Positions 1 to 6,746 of a stretch of DNA of 64,000 nt are shown here, piece by piece. Every line of letters starts with the position of its first letter. Within the stretch, counting starts at the first letter, position 1. The DNA is from Pleomorphomonas carboxyditropha. GTDB taxonomy: Bacteria; Pseudomonadota; Alphaproteobacteria; Rhizobiales; Pleomorphomonadaceae. A program made the position numbers and the translations under genes. The notes under the pieces are model-generated. The model saw only the letters and a program-made list of their open reading frames with translations. It did no database searches and was not told where the DNA came from. Where the stretch lies: NCBI RefSeq assembly GCF_002770725.1, contig NZ_NQVN01000001.1, positions 744,001 through 808,000 of the forward strand, written 5' to 3'.

Positions 1-41
1 CCGGGCTTGGGCCGGAAGCGGTTCTCGTCGTCGGCGTTCAT
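1..41 (-). CDS. Relaxase, DUF3363/VirD2-like (N-terminal codons only)
   Basis: Only the first 13 codons lie in the window; the gene runs off the left edge. Reading leftward from the ATG at 41, the peptide begins MNADDENRFRPKP, which resembles the start of the large relaxases of alphaproteobacterial integrative elements. A GGAGG ribosome-binding site sits about 7 nt upstream. Position also fits, because the relaxase usually closes the operon that carries the TraF-type peptidase, DUF736 and lytic transglycosylase genes. The nicking and joining role at oriT is family knowledge. The assignment rests on a very short sequence. Confidence 0.5.
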   Translation of the reverse strand, partial: MNADDENRFRPKP

Positions 42-354
42 GGCTGCGCCTCCGGCCAAAACCCCGGGAAATCGCGCGATCGGCGGCCATGGTGCCAGTA
101 TAAACCAAGCAAAGCCAAGGCTTTGCGCAAGATCACGGCTCGCGCCATCCAAAAACAGGGTGCCGCTCGCGGCTCCCCTAACCAGTGTGCAGACAACAAC
201 AATTTCGAGAACATTGGCGACGTGGTGCCATGTTCCTTTATCTTGCCCTCCGCTCCTTCGATCCCTTCTGCCCTTTCGGCCCGGTATGCCGCTAAGCGCA
301 AACCTGCCTGCCTGCACACCGGAACGAGCGCCGCCGAACGCGGGAACGCCACCT
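42..354. other. Gene-free gap between transglycosylase and relaxase genes
   Basis: I see no convincing gene in these 313 bases, although open frames exist on both strands. A perfect inverted repeat lies at 110-125 (CAAAGCC, 2-nt spacer, GGCTTTG). Gaps next to relaxase genes often hold oriT, so this is a candidate place for it, but I recognise no nick-site consensus. Confidence 0.4.
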
Positions 355-1257
355 TCATGGCGTATCCCCGACGCTCGCGCGGGCAACAAAAATGCTGCCG
401 TCTTGCGGCTCCGTAGCGGTCTGATCGCGCACCGGAACGGTCGCGCGAGCATCACCGGATTGCGTCTCGGACAACGGCATGATGGCGGCCCAGCTGTCAT
501 TCGGGCGCACGATAAAGAGCGGTGCTTCGCGCCAGTCGGGCGGCGGTGCAGCCTGGCGAGCTGGTGCATCGGACGCCGCCACGCCGCCAAGGATCGGCGC
601 AAGCGTCGCGACATAGGCGCGGGTTTCGGCGGGCAGCGGGCGGCCGGTCGAACGGTGCTCGTCATAACGGCCGGGACCAGCGTTATAAGCGGCGAGCATG
701 GCCGGGACGTTGCCGTAGCGATCCCACATTTCACGCATGTAGGCCGTGCCTGCTAGGATGTTGTCACGCGGTTGGTAGGGATCGCGGCCGAGCCGATAGC
801 GGACGCGCAAGCTGGCCCATGTGTCGGGCATAACCTGCATCAATCCCATCGCCCCGGCTGACGAAACCGCGCGCACGTCGCCCGCGCTCTCGGCGCGCAG
901 CACGGCGCGAATCCAGCGTTCGGGGATGCCGAACCGCTGCGACGCCTCCGCGATGTGGTCCGCATGGGGATCGGCGGCAATCAGGAGCGCGACCGACGCG
1001 GATTGCGCGACCACGACGCCCGATCCCATGCAGACGAAAAGCGCCCCGGCGAGCAACAGAAAGGCACAACGCCATGCCGCCCTGTCTCCACCACGACGCC
1101 AGCCTGCCAGCGTGCTCGCTTCGGTAAAGGGTGCGCGCGAAGCGCCGGCCGGGGGCCGCCCTTGACCTTCGCTGCGCGCGCCGGCCGTCTGGTCGTCGAG
1201 CGGGACGAAGGGATGAGACGGATTTCCCGCGAACAAAGGGATGGGAGGAACGCGCAC
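355..1257 (-). CDS. Conjugation-associated lytic transglycosylase (VirB1-like SLT domain)
   Basis: This encodes a 300-residue murein lytic transglycosylase that would open peptidoglycan locally for the conjugation channel. A hydrophobic signal or anchor segment covers about residues 62-85. The SLT fold follows, with catalytic Glu in the RAES motif (E123), the GLMQ motif at 138-141 and the AYNAGPG motif near 190. The first possible start is a GTG with GGAG about 9 nt upstream, 3 nt after the DUF736 stop. The 60 residues before the signal segment are unusual, so the true start may be internal. It is the next-to-last gene of the operon, ahead of the relaxase. Confidence 0.85.
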   Translation of the reverse strand: MRVPPIPLFAGNPSHPFVPLDDQTAGARSEGQGRPPAGASRAPFTEASTLAGWRRGGDRAAWRCAFLLLAGALFVCMGSGVVVAQSASVALLIAADPHADHIAEASQRFGIPERWIRAVLRAESAGDVRAVSSAGAMGLMQVMPDTWASLRVRYRLGRDPYQPRDNILAGTAYMREMWDRYGNVPAMLAAYNAGPGRYDEHRSTGRPLPAETRAYVATLAPILGGVAASDAPARQAAPPPDWREAPLFIVRPNDSWAAIMPLSETQSGDARATVPVRDQTATEPQDGSIFVARASVGDTP

Positions 1258-1260
1258 CGA

Positions 1261-1593
1261 TCAGCTCCGGTCCTCGCGCGCCTTCGGTCGTTTCCACGCC
1301 AGCCGGAAGGTGCGCCCCTCGTCGTCGGCCTGGAACAGCGCCGGGCGAAACAGCGCGGGGAAAAGTGGGCTGTCGATCTCCAGGGCGATGTAGTCTCCGG
1401 CGCGTTCGCCGACACGTTTCCACGCGCCGCCAATGTCGGGGCCGTCCTCGTCGTCGAGGTGGATGCGATAGGCCGGCGCATTGTCGGCGTCGCTCGGTTC
1501 GGTTTCGACAAGCGTGATTGCCTCGTCGATTCCGAACAGCCTGACGCGGCCGGCGTAGCCGTTGGCGGTAGGTTCAAAGATATTGGCAGGCAT
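1261..1593 (-). CDS. DUF736 family protein (operon copy)
   Basis: This is a 110-residue DUF736 protein of unknown function, a family found mostly on alphaproteobacterial plasmids and integrative elements. The conserved core is visible: a GYAGRV-type opening, a DIGGAWKR stretch and an EIDSPLFPALFRPALF segment. The ATG at 1593 was chosen because AAGGAG lies 7 nt upstream; the longer open frame to 1674 has no such signal. It sits between the peptidase and transglycosylase genes in the putative transfer operon. A second DUF736 gene lies at 7966-8283. Confidence 0.85.
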   Translation of the reverse strand: MPANIFEPTANGYAGRVRLFGIDEAITLVETEPSDADNAPAYRIHLDDEDGPDIGGAWKRVGERAGDYIALEIDSPLFPALFRPALFQADDEGRTFRLAWKRPKAREDRS

Positions 1594-1627
1594 TGTCAGT
1601 CTCCTTGTTGGTGGGGGAAGCGCGAAG

Positions 1628-2173
1628 TCAGTGCGTCGGCGCGCGCCACTCGTAGCGGCCGACGCCTTCCTCATCGGTCCAGAGCGGGACTGCCCGACCG
1701 ATGACGGAAGCTGTGGGGATGGGTCCGAAGTAGCGGCCGTCGAGGCTGTCGCGGACCTCCCAATTCAGGAGGAAAATTTCGCCGGGAGCGACGGTGCGGC
1801 AGCCCTGCCAGACGGGCAGATCGCGGCCGATCCGGTCGCGCTCCAGCGCCTCGGCCATCTCGATCCCGTCAACCGTGATCGCGCGGCCGGCGCGGCAAAC
1901 CCGCTGCCCTGGCAGGCCGACGACGCGCTTCAACAGAGGCACACCGCGCCCGACATAGCCGCGCCCGACCATAAAGGTGGCGAGCGGGCCGGGTGGCATG
2001 ACGGCGACAAGATCGGGCACCTCGATCCGGGCGGCCGGCTCGACGGTGTAGAAGCCGACCGGCGCGCTGGCGGTTGCGTTCCAGATGAGTTTCGTCGGCG
2101 TCTCGACCGCGCTTGCGGTGGCGATGCCGAGAACGGCCAGCGCCGTGACGGCGACATAGCGGCGGCGCGTCAC
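1628..2173 (-). CDS. traF: TraF-type S26 family signal peptidase
   Basis: This encodes a membrane-anchored serine peptidase of the S26/TraF family, which in related conjugation systems processes pilin or other transfer proteins. One N-terminal membrane segment (about residues 6-22) precedes the catalytic Ser in SAPVGFY (S36). The general-base Lys lies in LLKRVVGLPG (K82), and a GPIP motif lies near the C terminus. I chose the GTG at 2173, which overlaps the DUF2840 stop as GTGA and has GGAGAA upstream. An ATG at 2200 is the alternative. At 181 residues it is normal for the family. Confidence 0.85.
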   Translation of the reverse strand: MTRRRYVAVTALAVLGIATASAVETPTKLIWNATASAPVGFYTVEPAARIEVPDLVAVMPPGPLATFMVGRGYVGRGVPLLKRVVGLPGQRVCRAGRAITVDGIEMAEALERDRIGRDLPVWQGCRTVAPGEIFLLNWEVRDSLDGRYFGPIPTASVIGRAVPLWTDEEGVGRYEWRAPTH

Positions 2174-2688
2174 GGGTCGATTCTCCGACGCCCGATCCAT
2201 GCCGCATGTCGCTCCGGCGTGTAGTCGCTCGGCTCCAGATTGGCAGTCAGGCGGTTGTGCGCGTGCCGCCAGTAGTCCGGCGATACGTCGACCGGATTGA
2301 GGCCGAGCGCTTCCACGGCGTCGATGACGGCAAGCGCGCGCTGCACCTTCGGCCAGCCGTCGAGCCGCAACAGGATGTCGCCGCCTGGCCGGACGAAGGG
2401 CAACGTCTGGAACGGCTCGCCGCGACCGATAGCGCGCACGATGTCGAGCCGGGAAATGATCGTGCCGTGCTCGCCAGCCGCCCAGCGGACGAAGGCGAAG
2501 ACGCTGTTCGGCGCGAAGCCGACGACGCTGCGGCGGCGGTCGATGATCTGTTCGTAGCTCTTGCGGCCGAACCGTATCCACTGCTCGACCTTGCGCTTAT
2601 CGAAGGTCAGCTCGACGAGTGTGGTGAATGGCGCGGGTCCGTCCAGCAGCGGACGCCCGTGCATGCGGCGGGGAGCACTGCCGGTCAT
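2170..2688 (-). CDS. DUF2840 family protein
   Basis: This is a 172-residue member of the DUF2840 family, whose function is not known. It is recognisable by the central stretch RRRSVVGFAPNSVFAFVRWA and by its fixed place between a ribbon-helix-helix gene and the TraF peptidase in alphaproteobacterial transfer operons. It overlaps both neighbours by 4 nt, so the genes are probably translationally coupled. No signal peptide or membrane segment is apparent, so a cytoplasmic protein is likely. Confidence 0.85.
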   Translation of the reverse strand: MTGSAPRRMHGRPLLDGPAPFTTLVELTFDKRKVEQWIRFGRKSYEQIIDRRRSVVGFAPNSVFAFVRWAAGEHGTIISRLDIVRAIGRGEPFQTLPFVRPGGDILLRLDGWPKVQRALAVIDAVEALGLNPVDVSPDYWRHAHNRLTANLEPSDYTPERHAAWIGRRRIDP

Positions 2689-2939
2689 GTCGGATCTCCT
2701 TCGGAGTGTGAAAACTCACGCGCGAGAAGGCCGCGCAGCATGTCGGTGACGGTGATGCCGCGCCGGAAGGCCGCGACCTTGATGCGGCCGCGTAGCCCCG
2801 GCGTGATGTCGATGGTCAGGCGGGCGGTGAACGCTTCGCCGGCGGCTTTGCTGTCCGGCGGCGCGTCGGCCGCCTTGATCCAGCTTTCGGGATCGCGCGG
2901 ACGCGAGGCGAAGCGAGACTTTCCGGGCGCACGGGTCAT
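2685..2939 (-). CDS. Ribbon-helix-helix protein downstream of ParA
   Basis: This small protein has 84 residues. Its C-terminal half (FTARLTIDITPGLRGRIK, then a helix with GITVTDMLRGLL) looks like a ribbon-helix-helix DNA-binding fold, with a beta strand followed by two helices. It overlaps the ParA stop as ATGA. Small RHH proteins next to ParA usually act as centromere-binding or repressor partners. That role is inferred from position here. The basic N-terminal 30 residues look disordered. Confidence 0.75.
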   Translation of the reverse strand: MTRAPGKSRFASRPRDPESWIKAADAPPDSKAAGEAFTARLTIDITPGLRGRIKVAAFRRGITVTDMLRGLLAREFSHSEGDPT

Positions 2940-3589
2940 GGCGCGGTCCTCCCGATGCGCAGCCGGCCAATCTCGGTGGCCAGCGCCGCGATCTCGCGTG
3001 CGGCGGGGCTGTCGCCATCGATCTCGCTGGCAAGCCGGCCGGACCGCGCGGCGTCGGCGAAGACGACGCGCTGGCCGATGGTCGTGGCGAGCAAAGGCGG
3101 GTCGTGTTCGGCCAACGTCTCGGCCGTCTCGCGAGCGATGACGGTGCGTGCGCCGCAACGGTTGAGGATGAACCGCGCCGCCAACTCGGGCCGATAGATC
3201 CGCGCGTCCCTGAGCAGCGCCAGCATCTCGGCCGAGGCCCAGCCGTCGAAGGGGGACGGCTGCACCGGGATCAGCACCAGATCGGCGGCGAGCAGCGCCG
3301 AGCGCATGAGACCGGCGACGCGGGGAGGCCCGTCGATGACGACGACATCGGCGTCACGCGCCAGCTCCGGGGCTTCGCGGTGCAAGGTGTCACGGGCTAG
3401 GCCGATGACACTGAACAGCCTCGGCAGGCCCTCATGGCTGCGCGTCTGCGACCAGTCGAGCGCGGAGCCTTGCGGGTCGGCGTCGATCAGGATGACGCGC
3501 CGTCCCTGAGCGGCCCAGGCTCCGGCGAGATGGAGCGCCAGCGTGGTCTTGCCGACGCCGCCCTTCTGGTTGAGGAGCGCGACGATCAT
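2936..3589 (-). CDS. parA: ParA family partition ATPase
   Basis: This 217-residue ParA/MinD-like ATPase has no N-terminal DNA-binding extension (type Ib size). The deviant Walker A motif KGGVGKTT covers residues 9-16, IDADPQGSALDW follows at about 39, and VVIDGPPRV provides the Walker B-like strand. It overlaps the replication-initiator gene by 4 nt upstream and the ribbon-helix-helix gene downstream, forming a rep-par cassette inside the transfer operon. It would stabilise a circular or replicating form of the element; that link is inferred. Confidence 0.92.
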   Translation of the reverse strand: MIVALLNQKGGVGKTTLALHLAGAWAAQGRRVILIDADPQGSALDWSQTRSHEGLPRLFSVIGLARDTLHREAPELARDADVVVIDGPPRVAGLMRSALLAADLVLIPVQPSPFDGWASAEMLALLRDARIYRPELAARFILNRCGARTVIARETAETLAEHDPPLLATTIGQRVVFADAARSGRLASEIDGDSPAAREIAALATEIGRLRIGRTAP

Positions 3590-4614
3590 GGCGCACCTCG
3601 CCGGGTGGCACCGGCACCACGGATCGCGTGCGCGCGCGTCAAAGAAGAAGAGTTAGATTCTCTGTTAGATTCTTCTATAGAGTCCCGCGCGAAATTTGCG
3701 CCTAATGTCCCGATACTGCGTGCGCCTAATGTCCCGATAGGATTCACATGCTTGTCCACAGGCACTGTGAATTGTTTTTCAGGGAGAAAGCGCAGCAATT
3801 CACGCCCGTCCTCCCATTCGATCTGAAGGCAATAGCCGGGTAGCGGCTGGCGGTTCGCGATCCGGCGCAAGTCGAGCGCGAAGTCGGACGGCCGTGCCGC
3901 GCTGCCGGATTTTTGGTGAAGGTGGGAAATCTCGAACGCCCAGCCCTCGGGCTGGCGACCGGCGTGCTTGCGGGCGACGCGATATAGCCAGCGCTCGATG
4001 CCGCCGGTCAGCCGGAAATAGGCCGGGTCGATGGTGAGCACCAGCGAGCGGTCGATGACGCTGTTGTAGAACCATTCCGGCAGGACGAATTCCATGCCTT
4101 CGACGCGGCCGCCGCGCGTCGTCATCTCCTCCCATTCGTTGATCCAGGAGAATTGACGGCGACGCCAATGCTTGCCGTTGCGGATGGTGGTGGCGATGAC
4201 GGTGGATTGCAGGCGCGCGAGCGCCGCCTTGAGCAACAGATAGTCGCGGTTGCCCGTCGCCCGCCCAACGGCGCGCAGGAGCTGATAGGGCATGAAACGA
4301 AAGAAGCGCGACGTGCGGAAGCCGTTGTTCTCGGCTGCGACAATCTGCGAGGCGGCCCAGATCAGGACATCGGCATCCCAGATCGTCGCCATGCCGTGCT
4401 CGGGCATGGCGAGCACCTGCACCTCGACATCGGCCGCTCGGTAGAGGATTGGCGCGGTGCGCGGCCGCTTCGCCAGCGAGAAGAAGGGCCGTTCCATCAA
4501 GTCGCGCTGGTCGCGCGGCGCGGCGTCGCCGGTCGCGACCACGAAGGGGTCAAGGCGCGTGCGTTCGCTGGCGTCGCTTGGCTGCGCCGGGACATGATCG
4601 TCGTCGCGCAGCAT
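3586..4614 (-). CDS. repA: Replication initiator protein A (RPA family)
   Basis: This encodes a 342-residue plasmid-type replication initiator. The family is recognisable from RPFFSLAKRPRTAPI near the N terminus, then WDADVLIWAASQ, RFMPYQLLRAVGR and WINEW in the winged-helix part. The C-terminal tail is low in complexity and holds a tandem IGTLGA repeat that comes from a DNA-level direct repeat (3697-3739). It lies directly after the rdfS-like gene and overlaps parA. Its presence suggests that the excised element can replicate, as for other integrative elements with Rep genes. That was not tested here. Confidence 0.88.
   Translation of the reverse strand: MLRDDDHVPAQPSDASERTRLDPFVVATGDAAPRDQRDLMERPFFSLAKRPRTAPILYRAADVEVQVLAMPEHGMATIWDADVLIWAASQIVAAENNGFRTSRFFRFMPYQLLRAVGRATGNRDYLLLKAALARLQSTVIATTIRNGKHWRRRQFSWINEWEEMTTRGGRVEGMEFVLPEWFYNSVIDRSLVLTIDPAYFRLTGGIERWLYRVARKHAGRQPEGWAFEISHLHQKSGSAARPSDFALDLRRIANRQPLPGYCLQIEWEDGRELLRFLPEKQFTVPVDKHVNPIGTLGARSIGTLGANFARDSIEESNRESNSSSLTRAHAIRGAGATRRGAP
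3652..3739. repeat. Iteron-like direct repeats inside the 3' end of repA
   Basis: A 19-bp unit (TGCGCCTAATGTCCCGATA on the plus strand) occurs identically at 3697-3715 and 3721-3739, one copy every 24 bp. Beside it, an AT-rich stretch holds GTTAGATTCT twice (3652-3661 and 3664-3673), one copy every 12 bp. Tandem long repeats next to short AT-rich repeats resemble iterons beside a DNA-unwinding element. The stretch is also coding sequence for the RepA tail. Confidence 0.5.
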
Positions 4615-4884
4615 TCAGAGTTCATCCCGCTCTGCGGGTGTCAGCGGGCGCGCGGGAAAGACCGTGCCGGCGCTCTTGTCGCGGGTGGATTTGCGCGTGC
4701 CGATTGCGCTCCAGGCTTCGAGATCGCGCACGGCGTAGAGGACGCGGCCGCCGATCTTGCGATAGAGCGGTCCGGTGCCATAGGTCCGGTGTTTCTCAAG
4801 GGTGCGGAGCGAAATACCGAGAAAGCGCGCGGCCTCCTTGGTGCGTAGAAGTCGCGGTGGTAGGTCCGCGTTGCGAATGGCCAT
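4615..4884 (-). CDS. AlpA/RdfS-like excisionase (MerR-type helix-turn-helix)
   Basis: This is an 89-residue DNA-binding protein. Residues 12-58 (LLRTKEAARFLGISLRTLEK, a short wing, then GGRVLYAVRDLEAW) form the winged helix-turn-helix of the AlpA/excisionase family. It is the first gene of the operon that ends in the relaxase. That matches rdfS, the recombination directionality factor of ICEMlSymR7A, which sits ahead of traF and the relaxase gene and is switched on by FseA. A good ribosome-binding site (GAGG) lies 7 nt before the ATG. A general transcription regulator is the alternative. Confidence 0.75.
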   Translation of the reverse strand: MAIRNADLPPRLLRTKEAARFLGISLRTLEKHRTYGTGPLYRKIGGRVLYAVRDLEAWSAIGTRKSTRDKSAGTVFPARPLTPAERDEL

Positions 4885-5115
4885 GGGATCACCTCGGATT
4901 CGTCAGACAGGCGGCTGTCGGAAGCGACAGCGGGCTGTGGCGAACCGTGGCGGAGGACCGGCGGCCTGTAGCGTGCCGCATTTAAGCCTATGCGCTGGCG
5001 GCACCCCTGCTAGGGCGACTATCAGGCCGAAAAAGCCGAGAGATTTCAGCGTGTGATTGCGCGTTGCGCGGAATTGGTCGAGACAATCGCGCGCGGGTCG
5101 GCTAAATGTGCCAAC
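4885..5115. promoter_or_regulatory. Leader and promoter region of the rdfS-like operon
   Basis: No gene is visible. A perfect hairpin at 4914-4931 (GCTGTCG, loop GAAG, CGACAGC) lies 30 nt ahead of the rdfS-like start codon. The gap must hold the minus-strand promoter of the transfer operon, but I find no clear -35/-10 pair, as expected for an activator-dependent promoter. Confidence 0.4.
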
Positions 5116-5345
5116 GGAGCAGACGCGCTGCTCCGGGGGCGTAGTAACCCCTGACTAGCGGTTGGTGCCGGCCGTGACGGCACCACACTCCTTGACCCTA
5201 TGGTCGGGGAGCCTGTGGCGTATACAACAGGCTCTCCGAGCTAAAGGCCATGGGGCCGTCTAGTCACGGTTACTAACTCCCCGATCACCAGGAGTCAGAG
5301 AGTCTTATCTGCGGGGGCGTACCGCAGGCGCTCTCCTGAAGGAAG
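5116..5345 (+). ncRNA. Multi-stem structured element ahead of the small DUF2285 gene
   Basis: A long-range stem pairs 5143-5149 with 5268-5274 and 5152-5158 with 5260-5266. It encloses four hairpins: 5163-5170/5178-5185 (8 bp), 5190-5197/5202-5209, 5210-5216/5227-5233 (7 bp) and 5246-5249/5254-5257. Outside it are a 7-bp hairpin at 5116-5122/5128-5134 and a 6-bp hairpin at 5309-5314/5322-5327. An alternative GGGG/CCCC pairing (5135-5139 with 5148-5151) would compete with the closing stem. The last stems reach the ribosome-binding site of the gene at 5356. I match it to no named RNA class. A DNA-level role such as a cruciform, operator array or oriT is equally possible. Confidence 0.5.
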
Positions 5346-5355
5346 GGGAATGACG

Positions 5356-5643
5356 ATGCGGGTTCCCGTTGAACTTGATCCCGATGTGGATGACGTGGCG
5401 CCGACGGGCGATGGGATCACCACATATGACGAGCGGCATTTCGTGACCTATCTGCGGCTCCTCGACGCCAAAGCTGAGGATGCGGAGTGGAAGGAAGTAG
5501 CTAAGATCGTGCTCCACCGCGATCCGGTCGCGGAGGAACTGCGCAGCTATCGGTGCTGGCAAAGCCATCTCGAACGTGCGCAATGGCTCTCGCGCGAGGG
5601 CTACAAGCGGATACTGGAACAGGCAGCCGCCAACAAGGCGTGA
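5356..5643 (+). CDS. Small stand-alone DUF2285 protein, QseM-like antiactivator candidate
   Basis: This 95-residue protein consists almost wholly of a DUF2285 domain (YDERHFVTYLRLLDAKAEDAEWKEVAKIVLHRDP). DUF2285 is a helix-turn-helix variant used in ICEMlSymR7A both by the activator FseA and by its antiactivator QseM, which is a short DUF2285-only protein. The present gene lies next to the split FseA-like gene, convergent with it and 10 nt apart. The ATG at 5356 is preferred over 5350 because GGAAGGGG is then 7 nt away. The antiactivator role is inferred from size and neighbours. Confidence 0.7.
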   Translation: MRVPVELDPDVDDVAPTGDGITTYDERHFVTYLRLLDAKAEDAEWKEVAKIVLHRDPVAEELRSYRCWQSHLERAQWLSREGYKRILEQAAANKA

Positions 5644-5653
5644 TGCCGTGGGG

Positions 5654-6248
5654 CTATCGCTTGCCGACTTTGACCGGATAGTGCAGCAGGAGCCGATAGC
5701 CGCCGCGCATCATCCTGATGCCATGCGCGACGAGGCGACGCGCCTTGTTCTTGCTCGGGTCACTTTCAAAATCCTCCTTGGTGCCGCGGAAACCGAGCAG
5801 GACTTCCGCGATAGTTCGGTAGCTCTCGCCTCGCAGGTTCGCATCCAGCGCGCGCAGGGACAGGATGTGCCATTCCCGGAGTTGCTCGGGCAGGATACCG
5901 ATGGGCAGGCCAGGTGGTCGCCGGGCCAGGGATCGCCAGAGCCGCCGCGTGGCGTGGATGCGAAGCTCCAGAAATGAATCCAACGGCAAAGTCACGGCAT
6001 AGAAAGCCGCCGTATTCGGCACCGCATCGGACAGCCAGAACTGGTGAGTGATGTCGTCTATCTGCCACACGCCGTGCCAGCCATCGGCCGCGCGGCGCAG
6101 GTTAAGGCCGGCGAGATGGGCGAGCGTGACCATCGGCTCAGTCTCTGCGTCCTCTTGTTCGGCAGGCGAGAGCTTGATCGCTTGTGGCTGGAGGCGTGGA
6201 GACCAGAACAGGGATAGTTGATCAGGCGATGCGTCGGGGTCGCTCGGG
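5654..6248 (-). CDS. FseA-like activator, C-terminal DUF2285 part (reached by +1 frameshift)
   Basis: This frame encodes the C-terminal part of a two-domain activator, about 197 residues from PSDPDASP onward. It includes a DUF2285 domain near the end (GESYRTIAEVLLGF, then AHGIRMMRGGYRLLL). The frame has no start codon with a ribosome-binding site. It continues the 6222-6437 frame after a +1 shift at TTT-CCC-G (plus-strand 6246-6251). The joined product would have about 260 residues, like unbroken family members. FseA in ICEMlSymR7A is made by exactly such a programmed +1 shift between a DUF6499 and a DUF2285 frame. A plain mutation or sequence error cannot be excluded. Confidence 0.75.
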
Positions 6249-6437
6249 AAATCGCAACCCCCAGCGTTGCGCAAATCTCTCCAACTGCCTTGCACCGGGT
6301 TTTCCGGTCAGGGCGATGGTCTGGAAATCATGCCGATATTCGTCATTGCGACGAAGATATTCCCAAGCGAAACCGGCAGCGGGAAGATGTCTGATGTCCC
6401 CATAGGCTGCCGGTGAACGCCAGTCGATGCGTAGCAT
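6222..6437 (-). CDS. FseA-like activator, N-terminal DUF6499 part
   Basis: This 71-residue open frame has a strong GGAGG site 8 nt before its ATG. It encodes the DUF6499 'transcriptional regulator' domain, recognisable from IDWRSPAAYGDIRHL, FAWEYLRRNDEYRHDF and RWGLRFP. In the family this domain leads directly into a linker and DUF2285. Here the frame instead ends after seven further codons, while the linker continues in the +1 frame. Translation without frameshifting would give this short protein alone, as Msi172 does in ICEMlSymR7A. Confidence 0.75.
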   Translation of the reverse strand: MLRIDWRSPAAYGDIRHLPAAGFAWEYLRRNDEYRHDFQTIALTGKPGARQLERFAQRWGLRFPERPRRIA

Positions 6438-6697
6438 GGCGTTTCCTCCGAATCGTGGGCATCCAGAAGAGGCCCGAAAGGGAAGCCTGCCGGATTTGGG
6501 GAGCTAACTGTAGTTGCTTTGATACGGAACCTTGTTCGAGTAACCCGATCAGTTTATTAGTTATTTTCTTCTTAACCGTGCTTAGCCTGCTTCGCGAGCC
6601 GGGCATAGCCCGGCGAGCGGCGGCTATGTTTTGGGCATGGCCGCGCCGCCGATCCGCAAAGCCGGATCGGCGGAAAAATGGTGGAAGCGCAAAGCCT
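6438..6697. promoter_or_regulatory. FseA-like promoter region with hairpins, no gene
   Basis: No convincing gene is present. An AT-rich stretch (about 6525-6590) probably holds the minus-strand promoter of the FseA-like gene. Two perfect hairpins follow at 6598-6614 (GCCGGGC, loop ATA, GCCCGGC) and 6646-6673 (11-bp stem CCGCCGATCCG). Neither has a T-run. Confidence 0.35.
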
Positions 6698-6739
6698 GAA
6701 AAGCGGAAAGCCGTAGAGCCGGTTTTCCGGCTCTACGGC
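6698..6739 (-). terminator. Probable terminator of the DUF932 gene
   Basis: A perfect 13-bp stem (GCCGTAGAGCCGG and its complement, 6710-6722/6727-6739) with a 4-nt loop lies 8 nt after the DUF932 stop. On the minus strand it is followed by TTTCCGCTTTTC, a broken T-run. The stem is strong but the tail is imperfect. Confidence 0.6.
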
Positions 6740-6746
6740 ATGACGG

